From the NCBI GenBank assembly GCA_963781595.1, contig CAWAGG010000001.1, forward strand, positions 682,001 to 746,000: a stretch of 64,000 nt of DNA, written 5' to 3'. The notes below the pieces were generated by a model. The model had not been told where the DNA came from. It was given only the letters and a program-made list of their open reading frames with translations, and made no database searches. Source of the stretch: JBEDUK01 sp963781595. GTDB lineage: Bacteria > Actinomycetota > UBA4738. Both the position numbers and the translations under genes were made by a program. How positions within the stretch are numbered: the first letter of the stretch is position 1; each line of letters begins with the position of its first letter. Below are positions 46,570 through 55,545 of the stretch, piece after piece.

Positions 46570-46977
46570 TCAAGGGGTCGCGATCACCGCGTCGACCTCG
46601 ATCTCGACGAGCCACCGCGGGTCGACGAGCCCGGAGACGACGACGGTCGCGTTCGCCGGCCTGACGTCGCCGAACACCTCACCGTGCGCGCGGCCGACCC
46701 CCTCGAACGCGTCGAGCGTCGTGAGGTACACGCGGGTCCGAACGACGTCGGCGAACGACGCCCCGGCCTGCTCCAGCGCGGCACCGACGATCTGGAGGCA
46801 TCGCTTCGCCTGCCCGTACGCGTCGGCCGGGGGATCGGCGCCGTCGGGCATGATCGGGGCCGTCCCCGACACGAACACGTGCGGCCCGTCGACGACCGCG
46901 CGCGAGTAGCCGACGACCGGCTCGTACGGCGAGCCGGAGGAGATCAGCCTGCGTCCCGCGGTCACGCCACGGACCAT
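46570..46977 (-). CDS. RidA/YjgF-family enamine deaminase
   Basis: About 135 residues, normal for the Rid family. The motifs are VVGYSRAVVDGPHVFVSGTA, QAKRCLQIVGAALEQAGASF, VVRTRVYLTTLDAFEGVGRA, and PRWLVEIEVDAVIA; the conserved arginine in VRTRVY and the Glu in LVEIE fit the active site. Archetypal RidA hydrolyses reactive 2-aminoacrylate formed by PLP enzymes; this looks like a Rid sub-group with longer loops, so the exact imine substrate is not assigned. It converges with pdxH and is divergent from the S9 peptidase gene (107 bases). Confidence 0.88.
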   Translation of the reverse strand: MVRGVTAGRRLISSGSPYEPVVGYSRAVVDGPHVFVSGTAPIMPDGADPPADAYGQAKRCLQIVGAALEQAGASFADVVRTRVYLTTLDAFEGVGRAHGEVFGDVRPANATVVVSGLVDPRWLVEIEVDAVIATP

Positions 46978-47084
46978 ATCGCGGCGAGGCGTCCGGCGCG
47001 TTCGACGACGGGCCGATAGTCTCTGCCGGGGATCGGTTGGACGGATCGATGGACGCACCGGTGGACGCGAGGAACGGAGGACGC

Positions 47085-49025
47085 ATGGGCGGCATGGTTC
47101 CGCAGGACGTGTACCAGCTCACGGGGGTCTCCGATCCCCGCCTCTCGCCGGACGGGTTGACGGTCGCCTACGTCGTGTGGACGATCGACCCCGAGGCGAA
47201 CGCCTACCGCAGCGCGATCTGGGTCGCGCCGTCCGACGGCTCGGGGACCCCGCGGCGCTTCACCGCCGGCGACAAGCGCGACGGCGCGCCGAGATGGTCG
47301 CCGGATGGCTCGATGCTGGCGTTCACGTCGAACCGCGAGAGCGACCAGGCCCAGCTCTACGTGATGCCCGCCGACGGCGGCGAGCCCATGAAGCTCACGG
47401 ACCTGAAGGCCTCCGTCGGCGAGCCCGAGTGGTCGCCTGACGGCACCCGCATCGTGTTCACCTCCCGGGTCCCGGATGCCGCCTACGAGGAGGAGGACGA
47501 GAAGAAGCGCCCGCCACGAAGGTTCACCCGCCTTTGGTTCAAGTTCGACAACGAAGGCTGGGTCGGGGACCGACGCCAGCACGTCTTCACCGTCGTCGCC
47601 GACGGCAGCGCGGAACCGGTGCAGCTGACGAAGGGCGAATCCGACCACGGCCACCCCTCCTGGTCGCCGGACGGCGCGCGGGTCGCGTTCAGCGCGATGC
47701 GTCACGACGACTGGGACATCTACCCGGCGTCCGACATCTACGTCGTCGACGCCGGCGGTGGCGAGCCCGAGCTGATGACATCGACGGACGGTTCCGCGGG
47801 GACGTCGTCATGGACGCCGGACGGATCGTCGATCGTCTACACGTTCTCGCCCGGCGTGTTCGACGAACCGAGGCACGGTCAGATCGCCGTCCTGGACATG
47901 GCGACGCGGGAGCGGAGGATCCTGACCACGTCCCTCGATCGCACGTGCGTGCCCTACCCGCCGATCCGCGAGCCGTTCGTGGACGGCGCCGACGTGGTGT
48001 TCGCGGTCGAGGACCACGGGAACCAGCACCTGTACCGTGTCGCGCTCGATGGCAGCGCGGCTCCCGTGCCGATCGTCCAAGGTGACCGGCAGGTCACCGG
48101 GTACGACCTCCGGCAGGGTCGGCTCCTCTACTCGGCGACGGACCCCGTGACGCTCTCCGAACTGTACGCGGGCGACGGCCGCAAGCTCACCGACGTCGGG
48201 ACGGCGTTCACGGGCGCTAGGGACCTGTCGTCGCCGGAGCGCTTCACCGCCACGTCGGCGGATGGCACCGAGGTCGAATGCTGGGTGATGCGCCCGGTCG
48301 GCCTGGAGCCCGGCGCGAAGGCGCCGACGCTGCTGAACATCCACGGCGGTCCGTTCACGCAGTACGGGAACCGGTTCTTCGACGAGTTCCACGTGTACAC
48401 CGGCGCCGGCTACGCGGTCGTGTACTGCAACCCGCGCGGTTCGTCCGGCTACGCCGAGGAGTGGGGCCGCGCGATCCGCGGCGCGTCCGGGGGCGTCGGA
48501 CCGGGCTGGGGGACGGTCGACTACGCGGACGTGATGGCCTGCATCGAGGAGGCCGTCCGGCGGTTCGACTTCATCGACGCCGAACGGCTGGGGGTGATGG
48601 GCGGCTCGTACGGCGGGTACATGACCTCGTGGATCGTAAGCCATACTGACCATTTCAAGGCCGCGATCAGCGAACGCTCCGTGAACCAATGGGTCTCGAT
48701 GTGGGGTTCGAGCGACCTCGGCTGGATCTTCAAGGGCGAGATCGGGTCGTTCATCTGGGAGGACCCGGCGGAATGGGTGCGGATGTCCCCGCAGACGTAC
48801 GCGCAGAACATCACGACACCGCTGCTGATCCTGCACTCGGAGAACGACCTGCGGTGCCCGATCGAGCAGGCCGAACAGCTGTTCACGACCCTTCGCCTGC
48901 TCAAGCGCGACGTAGAGTTCGTCCGCTTCCCGGCCGAGGGCCACGAGCTCACCCGCTCGGGGAACCCCGTGCACCGCGTACAGCGCTTCGAGATCGTCCT
49001 GGACTGGTGGTCGCGGAAGCTCTGA
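47085..49025 (+). CDS. S9-family prolyl oligopeptidase / acylaminoacyl peptidase
   Basis: About 646 residues. The N-terminal beta-propeller shows repeats such as SDPRLSPDGLTVAYV, PRWSPDGSMLAFTSN, PEWSPDGTRIVFTS and PSWSPDGARVAFSA. The C-terminal alpha/beta-hydrolase has the nucleophile in GVMGGSYGGYMTSW (Ser508), Asp588 in LHSENDLRCP and His620 in PAEGHELTRSG. ATG 47085 follows a GGAGGAC site; an ATG at 47037 is possible. There is no signal peptide, so it is likely cytoplasmic and trims short peptides. Confidence 0.93.
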   Translation: MGGMVPQDVYQLTGVSDPRLSPDGLTVAYVVWTIDPEANAYRSAIWVAPSDGSGTPRRFTAGDKRDGAPRWSPDGSMLAFTSNRESDQAQLYVMPADGGEPMKLTDLKASVGEPEWSPDGTRIVFTSRVPDAAYEEEDEKKRPPRRFTRLWFKFDNEGWVGDRRQHVFTVVADGSAEPVQLTKGESDHGHPSWSPDGARVAFSAMRHDDWDIYPASDIYVVDAGGGEPELMTSTDGSAGTSSWTPDGSSIVYTFSPGVFDEPRHGQIAVLDMATRERRILTTSLDRTCVPYPPIREPFVDGADVVFAVEDHGNQHLYRVALDGSAAPVPIVQGDRQVTGYDLRQGRLLYSATDPVTLSELYAGDGRKLTDVGTAFTGARDLSSPERFTATSADGTEVECWVMRPVGLEPGAKAPTLLNIHGGPFTQYGNRFFDEFHVYTGAGYAVVYCNPRGSSGYAEEWGRAIRGASGGVGPGWGTVDYADVMACIEEAVRRFDFIDAERLGVMGGSYGGYMTSWIVSHTDHFKAAISERSVNQWVSMWGSSDLGWIFKGEIGSFIWEDPAEWVRMSPQTYAQNITTPLLILHSENDLRCPIEQAEQLFTTLRLLKRDVEFVRFPAEGHELTRSGNPVHRVQRFEIVLDWWSRKL

Positions 49026-49029
49026 TCCT

Positions 49030-49046
49030 GCGGGCCTCGGGCCCGC
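49030..49046. terminator. bidirectional hairpin between S9 peptidase and STAS genes
   Basis: GCGGGCC and GGCCCGC form a perfect seven-base stem with a TCG loop. It lies in the 27-base gap between two converging stops, which supports a shared terminator, though no T run is present. Confidence 0.55.
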
Positions 49047-49052
49047 GCCCGC

Positions 49053-49427
49053 TCACGTCGGGTAAGGGAGGTCCGAGGGGACGGCGATGCCGGGGACCTC
49101 GCCGGCGGACGCGACCACCGGCACGACGACGTCGAGGCCGGACACGCTCACCACGCGCCGGACGATCCCGGTCTCGGGCACGATCAGCACGAGGCTCCGG
49201 CGGCGCTCACGCAACCGATCCGCGAGGACCAACACCGTCCGCAAGCCGCTGCTGTCGATGAAGGTGACCGCGGAGAGATCGAGCACCAGGCGATCGATGT
49301 CCTGATCGATCGCCCCGCGGAGTCGAGCCTCGAGCGCGGGTGCGACGCTCACGTCGATGTCGCCCTCGAGGGTCACCCACAGCGACCGATCGCGCCGGTC
49401 GGCCGGCAGCGCGTCGGCGTCGCTCAC
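49053..49427 (-). CDS. STAS-domain anti-sigma-factor antagonist
   Basis: About 124 residues, a single STAS fold. SLWVTLEGDIDVSVAPALEA is the first part, and LVLDLSAVTFIDSSGLRTVL has the phosphorylatable serine in the DSSG motif, as in SpoIIAA/RsbV. The start is GTG 49427, whose bases overlap the TGA of the upstream SpoIIE-type gene (GTGA), so the two are made in a fixed ratio. It is predicted to be phosphorylated by a HATPase anti-sigma kinase and dephosphorylated by a PP2C phosphatase; both activities appear to be in the upstream protein. Confidence 0.92.
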   Translation of the reverse strand: MSDADALPADRRDRSLWVTLEGDIDVSVAPALEARLRGAIDQDIDRLVLDLSAVTFIDSSGLRTVLVLADRLRERRRSLVLIVPETGIVRRVVSVSGLDVVVPVVASAGEVPGIAVPSDLPYPT

Positions 49428-51568
49428 GGGACCGTCCGCCACAGGCGCCGTCGCATCGAGACACGCGTACCCGAATCCGAGCGTTCGACCCGCACCTCGT
49501 CCATCGTCGAACGGATCATGCCGATCCCGCGCCCGGCCGTCGCCCGCGATGCGCGCTCGCTCGGATCCGGCCGCGAGGCCTGATCCGACCCGCCCACCGC
49601 CGCCGACACGACCGCGGGTTCGGTGGTATGCCGATCGCGCCAAGCCCCATCGTCCCGCACGTCGACGAACAGGTCCTGACCGTCGATCCAGGCGTGCACG
49701 TCGAACGCCCCATCGCCGGCCCCGTACGCGTGCTCGATCGCGTTGTTGGCAGCCTCGCTCACGGCGATCACCGCGTCGGTCGCAGCCTCATCCGGAGCGC
49801 CGCGCGCCGCCAGCCATGCCCGCAGGTGCTGCCGCAGCCCCGGCAGCGCCGCCGGCCGAGCCGGCAGCCGGAGCCGGAGCTCCGTCGGGACCGGGTCCCT
49901 GACCAGGACGATCACGGCGACATCGTCGACGAGGTTTCGGCCCCCGAGCAACGCGGCCAGGAGGTGATCGCACATCGCCTCGGGATCGGCCGGGGAGGTT
50001 CGAACGGCATCGACCAGGCGCGCGAACCCCTCGTCGAGGGATTCGCCCCGGCGTTCGATCAGGCCATCCGTGTACAGGACGATGCACCCACCCTCGGGCA
50101 GGTCCTCCGACGACGTGAGGTATCCGCCGAGGTCGCCCGCGCCCAGCGGAGGCGCCGGCCTGGCGTCGAGGAACCGCGTCCGGCCGTCGGCCGAGCGGAT
50201 CAGGGCCGGGGGGTGGCCGGCGTTCGCGTACCGGAGCCGGCCGGTGCCCGGCTCGAGGGTCGCGTACAGCAGGGTCGCGAGGTCGACCTCCTCATAGACA
50301 CGGAGGTGCCGCGAGAGCGCGCCGATCGCCTCGCCCGGGTCCTCGTGCGCGAGCGCGTACGCGCGCAGCGCCGTCCGGAAGTGGCCCATCACGGCCGCCG
50401 CGCGCGTGCCGCGGCCGACGACGTCGCCGATCGCGACGCCCAGCCGACCGTCGGGGAGCGGCAGGAGGTCGTACCAATCCCCGCCGACCTCGACGTTCGG
50501 ACCGCCGGCGAGGTAACGGGCGGCCGCGCGGACGGGGGGAACCGTGTCCACGCGATCCGGCAACAGGCTGCGTTGCAGCACCTCCGCGACGCGCCGCTGG
50601 CCCTCGTAGAGCTGGGCGCGCTCCAGCGCCTGCGCGCTCTGCGAGGCGAACGTCGCGAGGGACTCGCGCTCCGGCGGCTCGAACGCCCGCGGGTGCGTGT
50701 ACGCGAAGCACAGCACCCCGAGCGGCGCCGAGCCGATGAGCGGGACGACCGACCACGCGTTGAAGTCGGTCGCGGACGCGGCCTGCGCGATCGACGGGAA
50801 GCGCCGGGCCAGCTCGTCGGCCGAGCTTACGAACGCCGCCGTCCGGGTGCGGACGGGGTCGCTCAGGAGCCCGGGCGATCCGACGGGGATCGAACCCACG
50901 GGCCCGGCCGCCCCCACCACGGCGGGCTCGATGCTGCGTCGCTCGATGACGTTCAGCGTGGTCGCTTCCTCGTCGAGGATCGCGAGCAGTCCTCCGTCGG
51001 CCACCATCGCGTCGAGGCCCGGCCCGAGGATCTCCTTGGCCACGTCGTGCACGGTCACGGCCTCCCCGAGCCCGGCCGTCATGCGCTGCAGCCCCATGGC
51101 GCGGGCGGCGAGCCGTTCGGCCCGCTCCCGCGCGGCTTCCGCCTCCTCGCGGGCCGCTGCCGCGGATCCGAGCGCCAGCGTCGTGCGTCGACGGAGCCGC
51201 TCCGAGACGATCCCGGCCAGGGCCGCGATGGCGACCCAGACGAGGATCAGCGGGATCCCGGAGGCGGCCGGGGGGGTGTCGGACCCGTTGTAGACGAGGA
51301 GCACGAACGCGATCCCGCCGACGGTGGCGACGAGGCATCCGGCGACCGCCCCGTTGACCAGCGCGACGACCAGGCCGGGCAGGATCGCGACGGCCACCGA
51401 GATGCCGGGCCTGATGCTCTGGGGAACGTGGCGGAACAGCAGCGCGAGGCCGACCTCGACGACGATGCCGAGCGCGACGCCCAGGCGGACGTGCTCACGG
51501 AACCATCGGACGGAGCTCGCCAGGCGATCGGCGTGATGCGGCGACGCGCGCTCGGCAGGATCGTCCAC
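49424..51568 (-). CDS. membrane SpoIIE-type PP2C phosphatase with GAF and anti-sigma kinase domains
   Basis: A 714-residue partner-switching regulator. N-terminal membrane helices (LGVALGIVVEVGLALLF, ILPGLVVALVNGAVAGCLVA, LVWVAIAALAGIVSE) and a coiled linker precede a GAF domain (about 160-325). The SpoIIE phosphatase (about 345-545) shows VEVGGDWYDLLPLPDGRLGV, AIGDVVGRGTRAAAVMG, ANAGHPPALI and YTDGLIERRGESLDEG. A HATPase_c_2 kinase follows (about 560-705) with VSEAANNAIEHAYG, VDVRDDGAWRD and GRGIGMIRSTMDEV. Opposing phosphatase and kinase are fused, next to their STAS substrate. Starts at GTG 51568. The sigma factor controlled is not in the window. Confidence 0.93.
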   Translation of the reverse strand: MDDPAERASPHHADRLASSVRWFREHVRLGVALGIVVEVGLALLFRHVPQSIRPGISVAVAILPGLVVALVNGAVAGCLVATVGGIAFVLLVYNGSDTPPAASGIPLILVWVAIAALAGIVSERLRRRTTLALGSAAAAREEAEAARERAERLAARAMGLQRMTAGLGEAVTVHDVAKEILGPGLDAMVADGGLLAILDEEATTLNVIERRSIEPAVVGAAGPVGSIPVGSPGLLSDPVRTRTAAFVSSADELARRFPSIAQAASATDFNAWSVVPLIGSAPLGVLCFAYTHPRAFEPPERESLATFASQSAQALERAQLYEGQRRVAEVLQRSLLPDRVDTVPPVRAAARYLAGGPNVEVGGDWYDLLPLPDGRLGVAIGDVVGRGTRAAAVMGHFRTALRAYALAHEDPGEAIGALSRHLRVYEEVDLATLLYATLEPGTGRLRYANAGHPPALIRSADGRTRFLDARPAPPLGAGDLGGYLTSSEDLPEGGCIVLYTDGLIERRGESLDEGFARLVDAVRTSPADPEAMCDHLLAALLGGRNLVDDVAVIVLVRDPVPTELRLRLPARPAALPGLRQHLRAWLAARGAPDEAATDAVIAVSEAANNAIEHAYGAGDGAFDVHAWIDGQDLFVDVRDDGAWRDRHTTEPAVVSAAVGGSDQASRPDPSERASRATAGRGIGMIRSTMDEVRVERSDSGTRVSMRRRLWRTVP

Positions 51569-51662
51569 GACCAGACCATATCGAGGGCGATGGGCCGTGG
51601 GAAGCTCGCCGGGGCCGACGGGATCGCGGGACGCGTCCGGACGACCGTGGCGGCGTTCGACC

Positions 51663-52346
51663 TCAGCGACCGGGCAGCAGCCGGACCTCGGCGTGGCGGC
51701 GTTGCATCCGGCGGACGTACGCGATCGACGCCGCGGTGCCCACGATCGTGATGACCGCCTGCGCCGGAGGCTCGACGGTCATCACCGTGCCCGGCGAGAC
51801 GGTCATGATCAGCACGGCCTGCTGCGCCGCGGATGCCAGCAGCAGGATCGCCCATCCCGCGGCGAGCACCGAGAACACGCCCGTCACCGTCGGATGCGAC
51901 CAGCGCTCCGCGAGACGGTGGCGCGCCTCGCGGCACTCCTCGGAGAGGAACAGCGCGAACGTCCGCGTGAGCGGGCGCCGGAGGATCACCGACACCGCGA
52001 AGGCGAATCCCAGGATCGCCGTGATCGCGGCCCCGCGCGCGAGGATCAGCATGGGCGAGCGGAACCACAGTGCGAGCCCGACGCTCGTCGCCGTGACCGC
52101 GAGGAACACGAGGCCGTAGGGGCTCGGCTTCCGGCCGCGAGCCAGCCGCACGCACGCGTGGACCGCCGGGACCGCGGACGCCGCGGCGAGGGCCACCGTC
52201 ATCGGAGCGAACCGCGCGACGACCAAGTAGATCAGTCCGGGCAGCAGCATCCCCGGGCCGAGGTTGGCCACGATCCGCTGCGGCGACCCCCCGACGGGGA
52301 TCGTCGATGCCGCCTGCGCCGCGCCGACGGCGTGCTGTTCGTGCAT
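51663..52346 (-). CDS. multi-pass membrane protein (VC0807/DUF3159-like)
   Basis: A 227-residue inner-membrane protein. About six hydrophobic spans are seen: LGPGMLLPGLIYLVVARFAP, MTVALAAASAVPAVHACVRL, YGLVFLAVTATSVGLAL, ILARGAAITAILGFAFAVSV, VTGVFSVLAAGWAILLLAS, and AQAVITIVGTAASIAYV. The layout with RKPSPYG between spans recalls VC0807-type or DUF3159 proteins, whose role is unknown. It lies between the SpoIIE gene and the phosphoesterase gene on the same strand, with gaps of about 75-95 bases. Confidence 0.8.
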   Translation of the reverse strand: MHEQHAVGAAQAASTIPVGGSPQRIVANLGPGMLLPGLIYLVVARFAPMTVALAAASAVPAVHACVRLARGRKPSPYGLVFLAVTATSVGLALWFRSPMLILARGAAITAILGFAFAVSVILRRPLTRTFALFLSEECREARHRLAERWSHPTVTGVFSVLAAGWAILLLASAAQQAVLIMTVSPGTVMTVEPPAQAVITIVGTAASIAYVRRMQRRHAEVRLLPGR

Positions 52347-52421
52347 GGTTCCGCGTATCGGAAACGGCGGTTCGCGGATTGAGCCCTGCCTTCGACGGAG
52401 GCCGCCCGGCCGACCGTTCGG

Positions 52422-53828
52422 TCAGCCTTTCGGGACGTCGGGCGGGAGCGCCCCGCCCACGCAATCCTTCCGAAGGGGGAGCGGATCGGGCGCGATCGGC
52501 GTCCGGCGGAAGTCGAAGTCGTAGGAGAGGTTCGACGCGGCGCGATCGCGGCGCGTGAGCTGCGGCAGCCCCCAGTTGTCCTCGATGAACCGCAGGATCG
52601 AGGAGAACTCGCCCTCATGGTGATCGACGGTGCCGGCCTTCGCGTACGGACTGATCACCAGCAGGGGCACGCGGAACCCGAGCCCGAGGCGATCGACCGA
52701 CCGTGGGCGCACGTGGTCGTAGAAGCCGCCGAAGTCGTCCCAGCTGACGAAGATCGCGGTGCTCCCCCACTGCGGCCCGCGCATGATCGCGTTCACGAGG
52801 GTCGTGGTCCAGTTCTCGCCCTGACAGAGGCTGACCCCTGGCCAGGGGTGGTCGGACGCGTCGAACGGCGGCGTTACCCACGTCACCTCCGGGAGCCGAC
52901 CCGCGGCAGCGTCGCCGACGAACGAGTTGACGGGGAGCACGTGGCGGACCCAATCCGACGAGTACCGGATGTGACGCACGGCGTCGAACGCCGACCAGAT
53001 GTGGCCGTTCTGGGCGTTCGTCGCCGCGTAGTACGACCAGCCGAGGCCGGCCTCGCGCAGCAGGTCGGCCTCGGTCCGGAAGTCGAAGCACGGCGGGACC
53101 CGTTCCGTGCTGCCGTCCGGGCGGAGCACCTGGATCAGCTCGTCCGGCACGTCGCATCCCCACGCATCGTCGAGGTCCGGCAGCACCCCTTCCGCCCCGC
53201 TCGGGAGGCCGAACGCGCCCCCAGACTGCCCCGCGATCATGTACAGGTGGTTCGCGAACGACGGGCCGCGTTCGGACGTGAAGAACCGGTCCCCCAGCGT
53301 GAAGCGCCTCGCCCAGTGCCAGTAGTTCGGCGCTTGCCCTGGCCGGATCTGCGAGTAGGCCCATCGGGTGATCGTCGGGTCCGAACGGCAGAACCCGTCC
53401 ATCGCGCCGCCGTGGAAGTCCGCGATCCCGGAGCCGAACGAATGCGGCAGGTCCCGCGGGATCACGTCCGGCGGCCTGATCAACGGGATCGGGCGCCCGT
53501 GACACCATCCGACCCGAGCGCCGTCGACGCCGGGGAATCGGCCGAACAGGTGATCGGTGGTGCGGTTCTCCTTCATGATGACCACCACGTGCTGGATCGG
53601 CCAGCGGGCCGTCGATCCGTCGGGAGACGGCTGGACCGTCGAACGGCTCCCCGGCGAGGTGACCTGGGCAGCGGGCGAGGCCTCTCGCGTCGAGGCCCGC
53701 GCGCCCGTGCACGCGGCGGCCAGCAGCGCCAGCGCCGCGGCGGCTGCGACCAGGGACGGGGAACGCCGTTCGACCTTCGCGATCCGCGCAGGATAGCCGT
53801 CTGCACGGCGGCCCGGCCGATCGGCCAT
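52422..53828 (-). CDS. secreted phosphoesterase lipoprotein (phospholipase C / acid phosphatase family), Ser-type
   Basis: A 468-residue exported lipoprotein: LVAAAAALALLAAAC places the lipid cysteine at C40. The metal-site motif is HVVVIMKENRTTDHLFGRFP, then FHGGAMDGF, and the putative nucleophile region ERGPSFANHLYMIAGQSGGA with Ser190. Later IFVSWDDFGGFYDHVRPR and VPLLVISPYAK give further metal ligands. In this superfamily a serine at this site is found in AcpA-like acid phosphatases and a threonine in phospholipases C, so phosphomonoesterase activity is favoured (recalled, not tested). A paralogue is at 60594-61955. The start is ATG 53828; the sulfatase gene lies 26 bases upstream. Confidence 0.88.
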   Translation of the reverse strand: MADRPGRRADGYPARIAKVERRSPSLVAAAAALALLAAACTGARASTREASPAAQVTSPGSRSTVQPSPDGSTARWPIQHVVVIMKENRTTDHLFGRFPGVDGARVGWCHGRPIPLIRPPDVIPRDLPHSFGSGIADFHGGAMDGFCRSDPTITRWAYSQIRPGQAPNYWHWARRFTLGDRFFTSERGPSFANHLYMIAGQSGGAFGLPSGAEGVLPDLDDAWGCDVPDELIQVLRPDGSTERVPPCFDFRTEADLLREAGLGWSYYAATNAQNGHIWSAFDAVRHIRYSSDWVRHVLPVNSFVGDAAAGRLPEVTWVTPPFDASDHPWPGVSLCQGENWTTTLVNAIMRGPQWGSTAIFVSWDDFGGFYDHVRPRSVDRLGLGFRVPLLVISPYAKAGTVDHHEGEFSSILRFIEDNWGLPQLTRRDRAASNLSYDFDFRRTPIAPDPLPLRKDCVGGALPPDVPKG

Positions 53829-53854
53829 GGCGCGGGAGCCGGTCAGGACCGGCT

Positions 53855-55369
53855 CTACGGGTGCCAGCCGGGAGGAGCCGGAGAGCACAGGCGCATCATG
53901 TCCGAACGCAATCGCGACTTCAGCGCCGCGAGCGCCGCGTTGTCGGCCTGGTTCTGCAGCTCGTACGGATCGTCCTTCAGGTCGTACAGCTCGTCGGCAC
54001 CGCCCGTGTACAGGACGTACTTGTAGCGCGTGGTCCGGACGGCGCAGAAGGTCGGCGCACCGTTCCTCGACTCGGCGACGTGTTCGACCACGAACTCGTC
54101 CCGCCAGCCGGCCTCGTCGCCACGCAGGATCGGCAGGAGGCTCTTCCCCTGGACGCCGGGCGCCTGGACACCCGCCGCCGCCGCGAACGTGGGAGCGAAA
54201 TCCACGTCGAGCGCCAGCGCGTCGCTCGTCGACGGATGGAGCTTCGTGACCGGGTCGTACCGGATGATCAGCGGCACGTGGATCGATTCCTCGTACGCGA
54301 CCCCCTTGTGCAGGAGGCGGTGCGAGCCGTTCTCGAGCCCGTTGTCGGAGAAGTACAGGATGAGCGTGTTCGACAGGCGGCCGGTCCGCTGCAGGGCGCC
54401 CACGACGTTCCTGACCTGGTCGTCGACCGAGAGCAGGGTCTCGCGCTGGTGGCGCACGAACAGGTCGTTCTTCGCCAGCTCCGCGGGCGTCAGCGGTGGC
54501 GTGTTCCGGAGCCACGGCGGCTTGTCGGACACATCCTTCTCGTTGAAGTTCGGCGGGCGGTCCGGCGGCAGGTTCGCGAGCGCGCTGCGGTACTTCGGCG
54601 CGGGCGTCGCGTCCGCGTGCGGCGCCTTCGGCGCGAAGTACAGGAAGAGCGGACGATCGGCGGGAGCGTGGTCGATGAACCCCACGGCGTCGGCGCCCAG
54701 GACGTCGGTCGAGTAGTCGCTGGGGGCCCGGCCCTTGTTGACCGCCTTGCCGCGCTCGCTCAGCTGGTACCTGTAGTAGCCGGTCCGCGAGAACGCGGTC
54801 CAGGTGTCCCAGCCCGGCGGAACGTAGGACGCCTTCTTGTAGCCGTTCAGGTACTTGCCTATCAGCCCGGTGTCGTATCCGGCGCCCTCGAGCCAGGTCG
54901 CGATCGTCGAACGATCCTGCGAGCCGAACGTCTGGAACCCACCGTGCGGCGGGGTGTTCCGGTACACCCCCGTGCCGTGCGAGTACTTGCCCGTGAGGAT
55001 CGAGGTCCGCGTCGGACAACAGAGGGGGTTGACGACGAAGCCGTTCGTGAACGTCATGCCCTTCGCCGTGAGCTCCGACGCGACCGTCGGCATGTGACCC
55101 GTCTCGGACATGGTCTGGTCGTCGGTGAGGATCAGCACGATGTTCGGCTTGCCCTTCAGCCCGGGCGGCGCCGAGGAGAACGTCGGCGGCGGGATCGGCG
55201 AACCCGAGGACGACGGCTCCGACGTGTGCCGTTTCCCGTCGCCCGGCACGATCGTCTGCGTGCACGCCGCGGCGAGCACCACCACGGCGGCCGTCGCACC
55301 GACGGAGCGGCGGAGGGCCCGGGTGCGCAGGATGCGCAGGGCGCGCACCGTGGAGGGACCTCCGGACAT
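53855..55369 (-). CDS. secreted sulfatase lipoprotein
   Basis: About 504 residues. A signal peptide with lipobox (VVVLAAAC, C36) is followed by the sulfatase core: PNIVLILTDDQTMSETGHMP binds calcium through D83 and D84. NPLCCPTRTSILTGKYSHG contains CxPxR with C117 as the predicted formylglycine. HGTGVYRNTPPHGGF, GKYLNGYKK, FLYFAPKAPH and LYFSDNGLENGSHRLLHKG complete the site. It needs a formylglycine-generating enzyme, which is not in the window. The target may be a sulfated polysaccharide or ester. ATG 55369 is upstream of the phosphoesterase gene in a likely operon, and divergent from the sedolisin gene across 176 bases. Confidence 0.92.
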   Translation of the reverse strand: MSGGPSTVRALRILRTRALRRSVGATAAVVVLAAACTQTIVPGDGKRHTSEPSSSGSPIPPPTFSSAPPGLKGKPNIVLILTDDQTMSETGHMPTVASELTAKGMTFTNGFVVNPLCCPTRTSILTGKYSHGTGVYRNTPPHGGFQTFGSQDRSTIATWLEGAGYDTGLIGKYLNGYKKASYVPPGWDTWTAFSRTGYYRYQLSERGKAVNKGRAPSDYSTDVLGADAVGFIDHAPADRPLFLYFAPKAPHADATPAPKYRSALANLPPDRPPNFNEKDVSDKPPWLRNTPPLTPAELAKNDLFVRHQRETLLSVDDQVRNVVGALQRTGRLSNTLILYFSDNGLENGSHRLLHKGVAYEESIHVPLIIRYDPVTKLHPSTSDALALDVDFAPTFAAAAGVQAPGVQGKSLLPILRGDEAGWRDEFVVEHVAESRNGAPTFCAVRTTRYKYVLYTGGADELYDLKDDPYELQNQADNAALAALKSRLRSDMMRLCSPAPPGWHP

Positions 55370-55545
55370 CGGCCGCAGTCTATCGGCACGGTCGGGCCGC
55401 GGGGTGAGCTGCACCGACGGTTGCCACGACAGCTCCACACGGCGCGATCCAGGTGAGCGTCGCGTAGCGACGCCGGATTTGCCCGGGGACGAACGACCCA
55501 GTAGCGTTCCGGAGCTTCCCGAACCGTCACTCGAGAGGGGGATCG

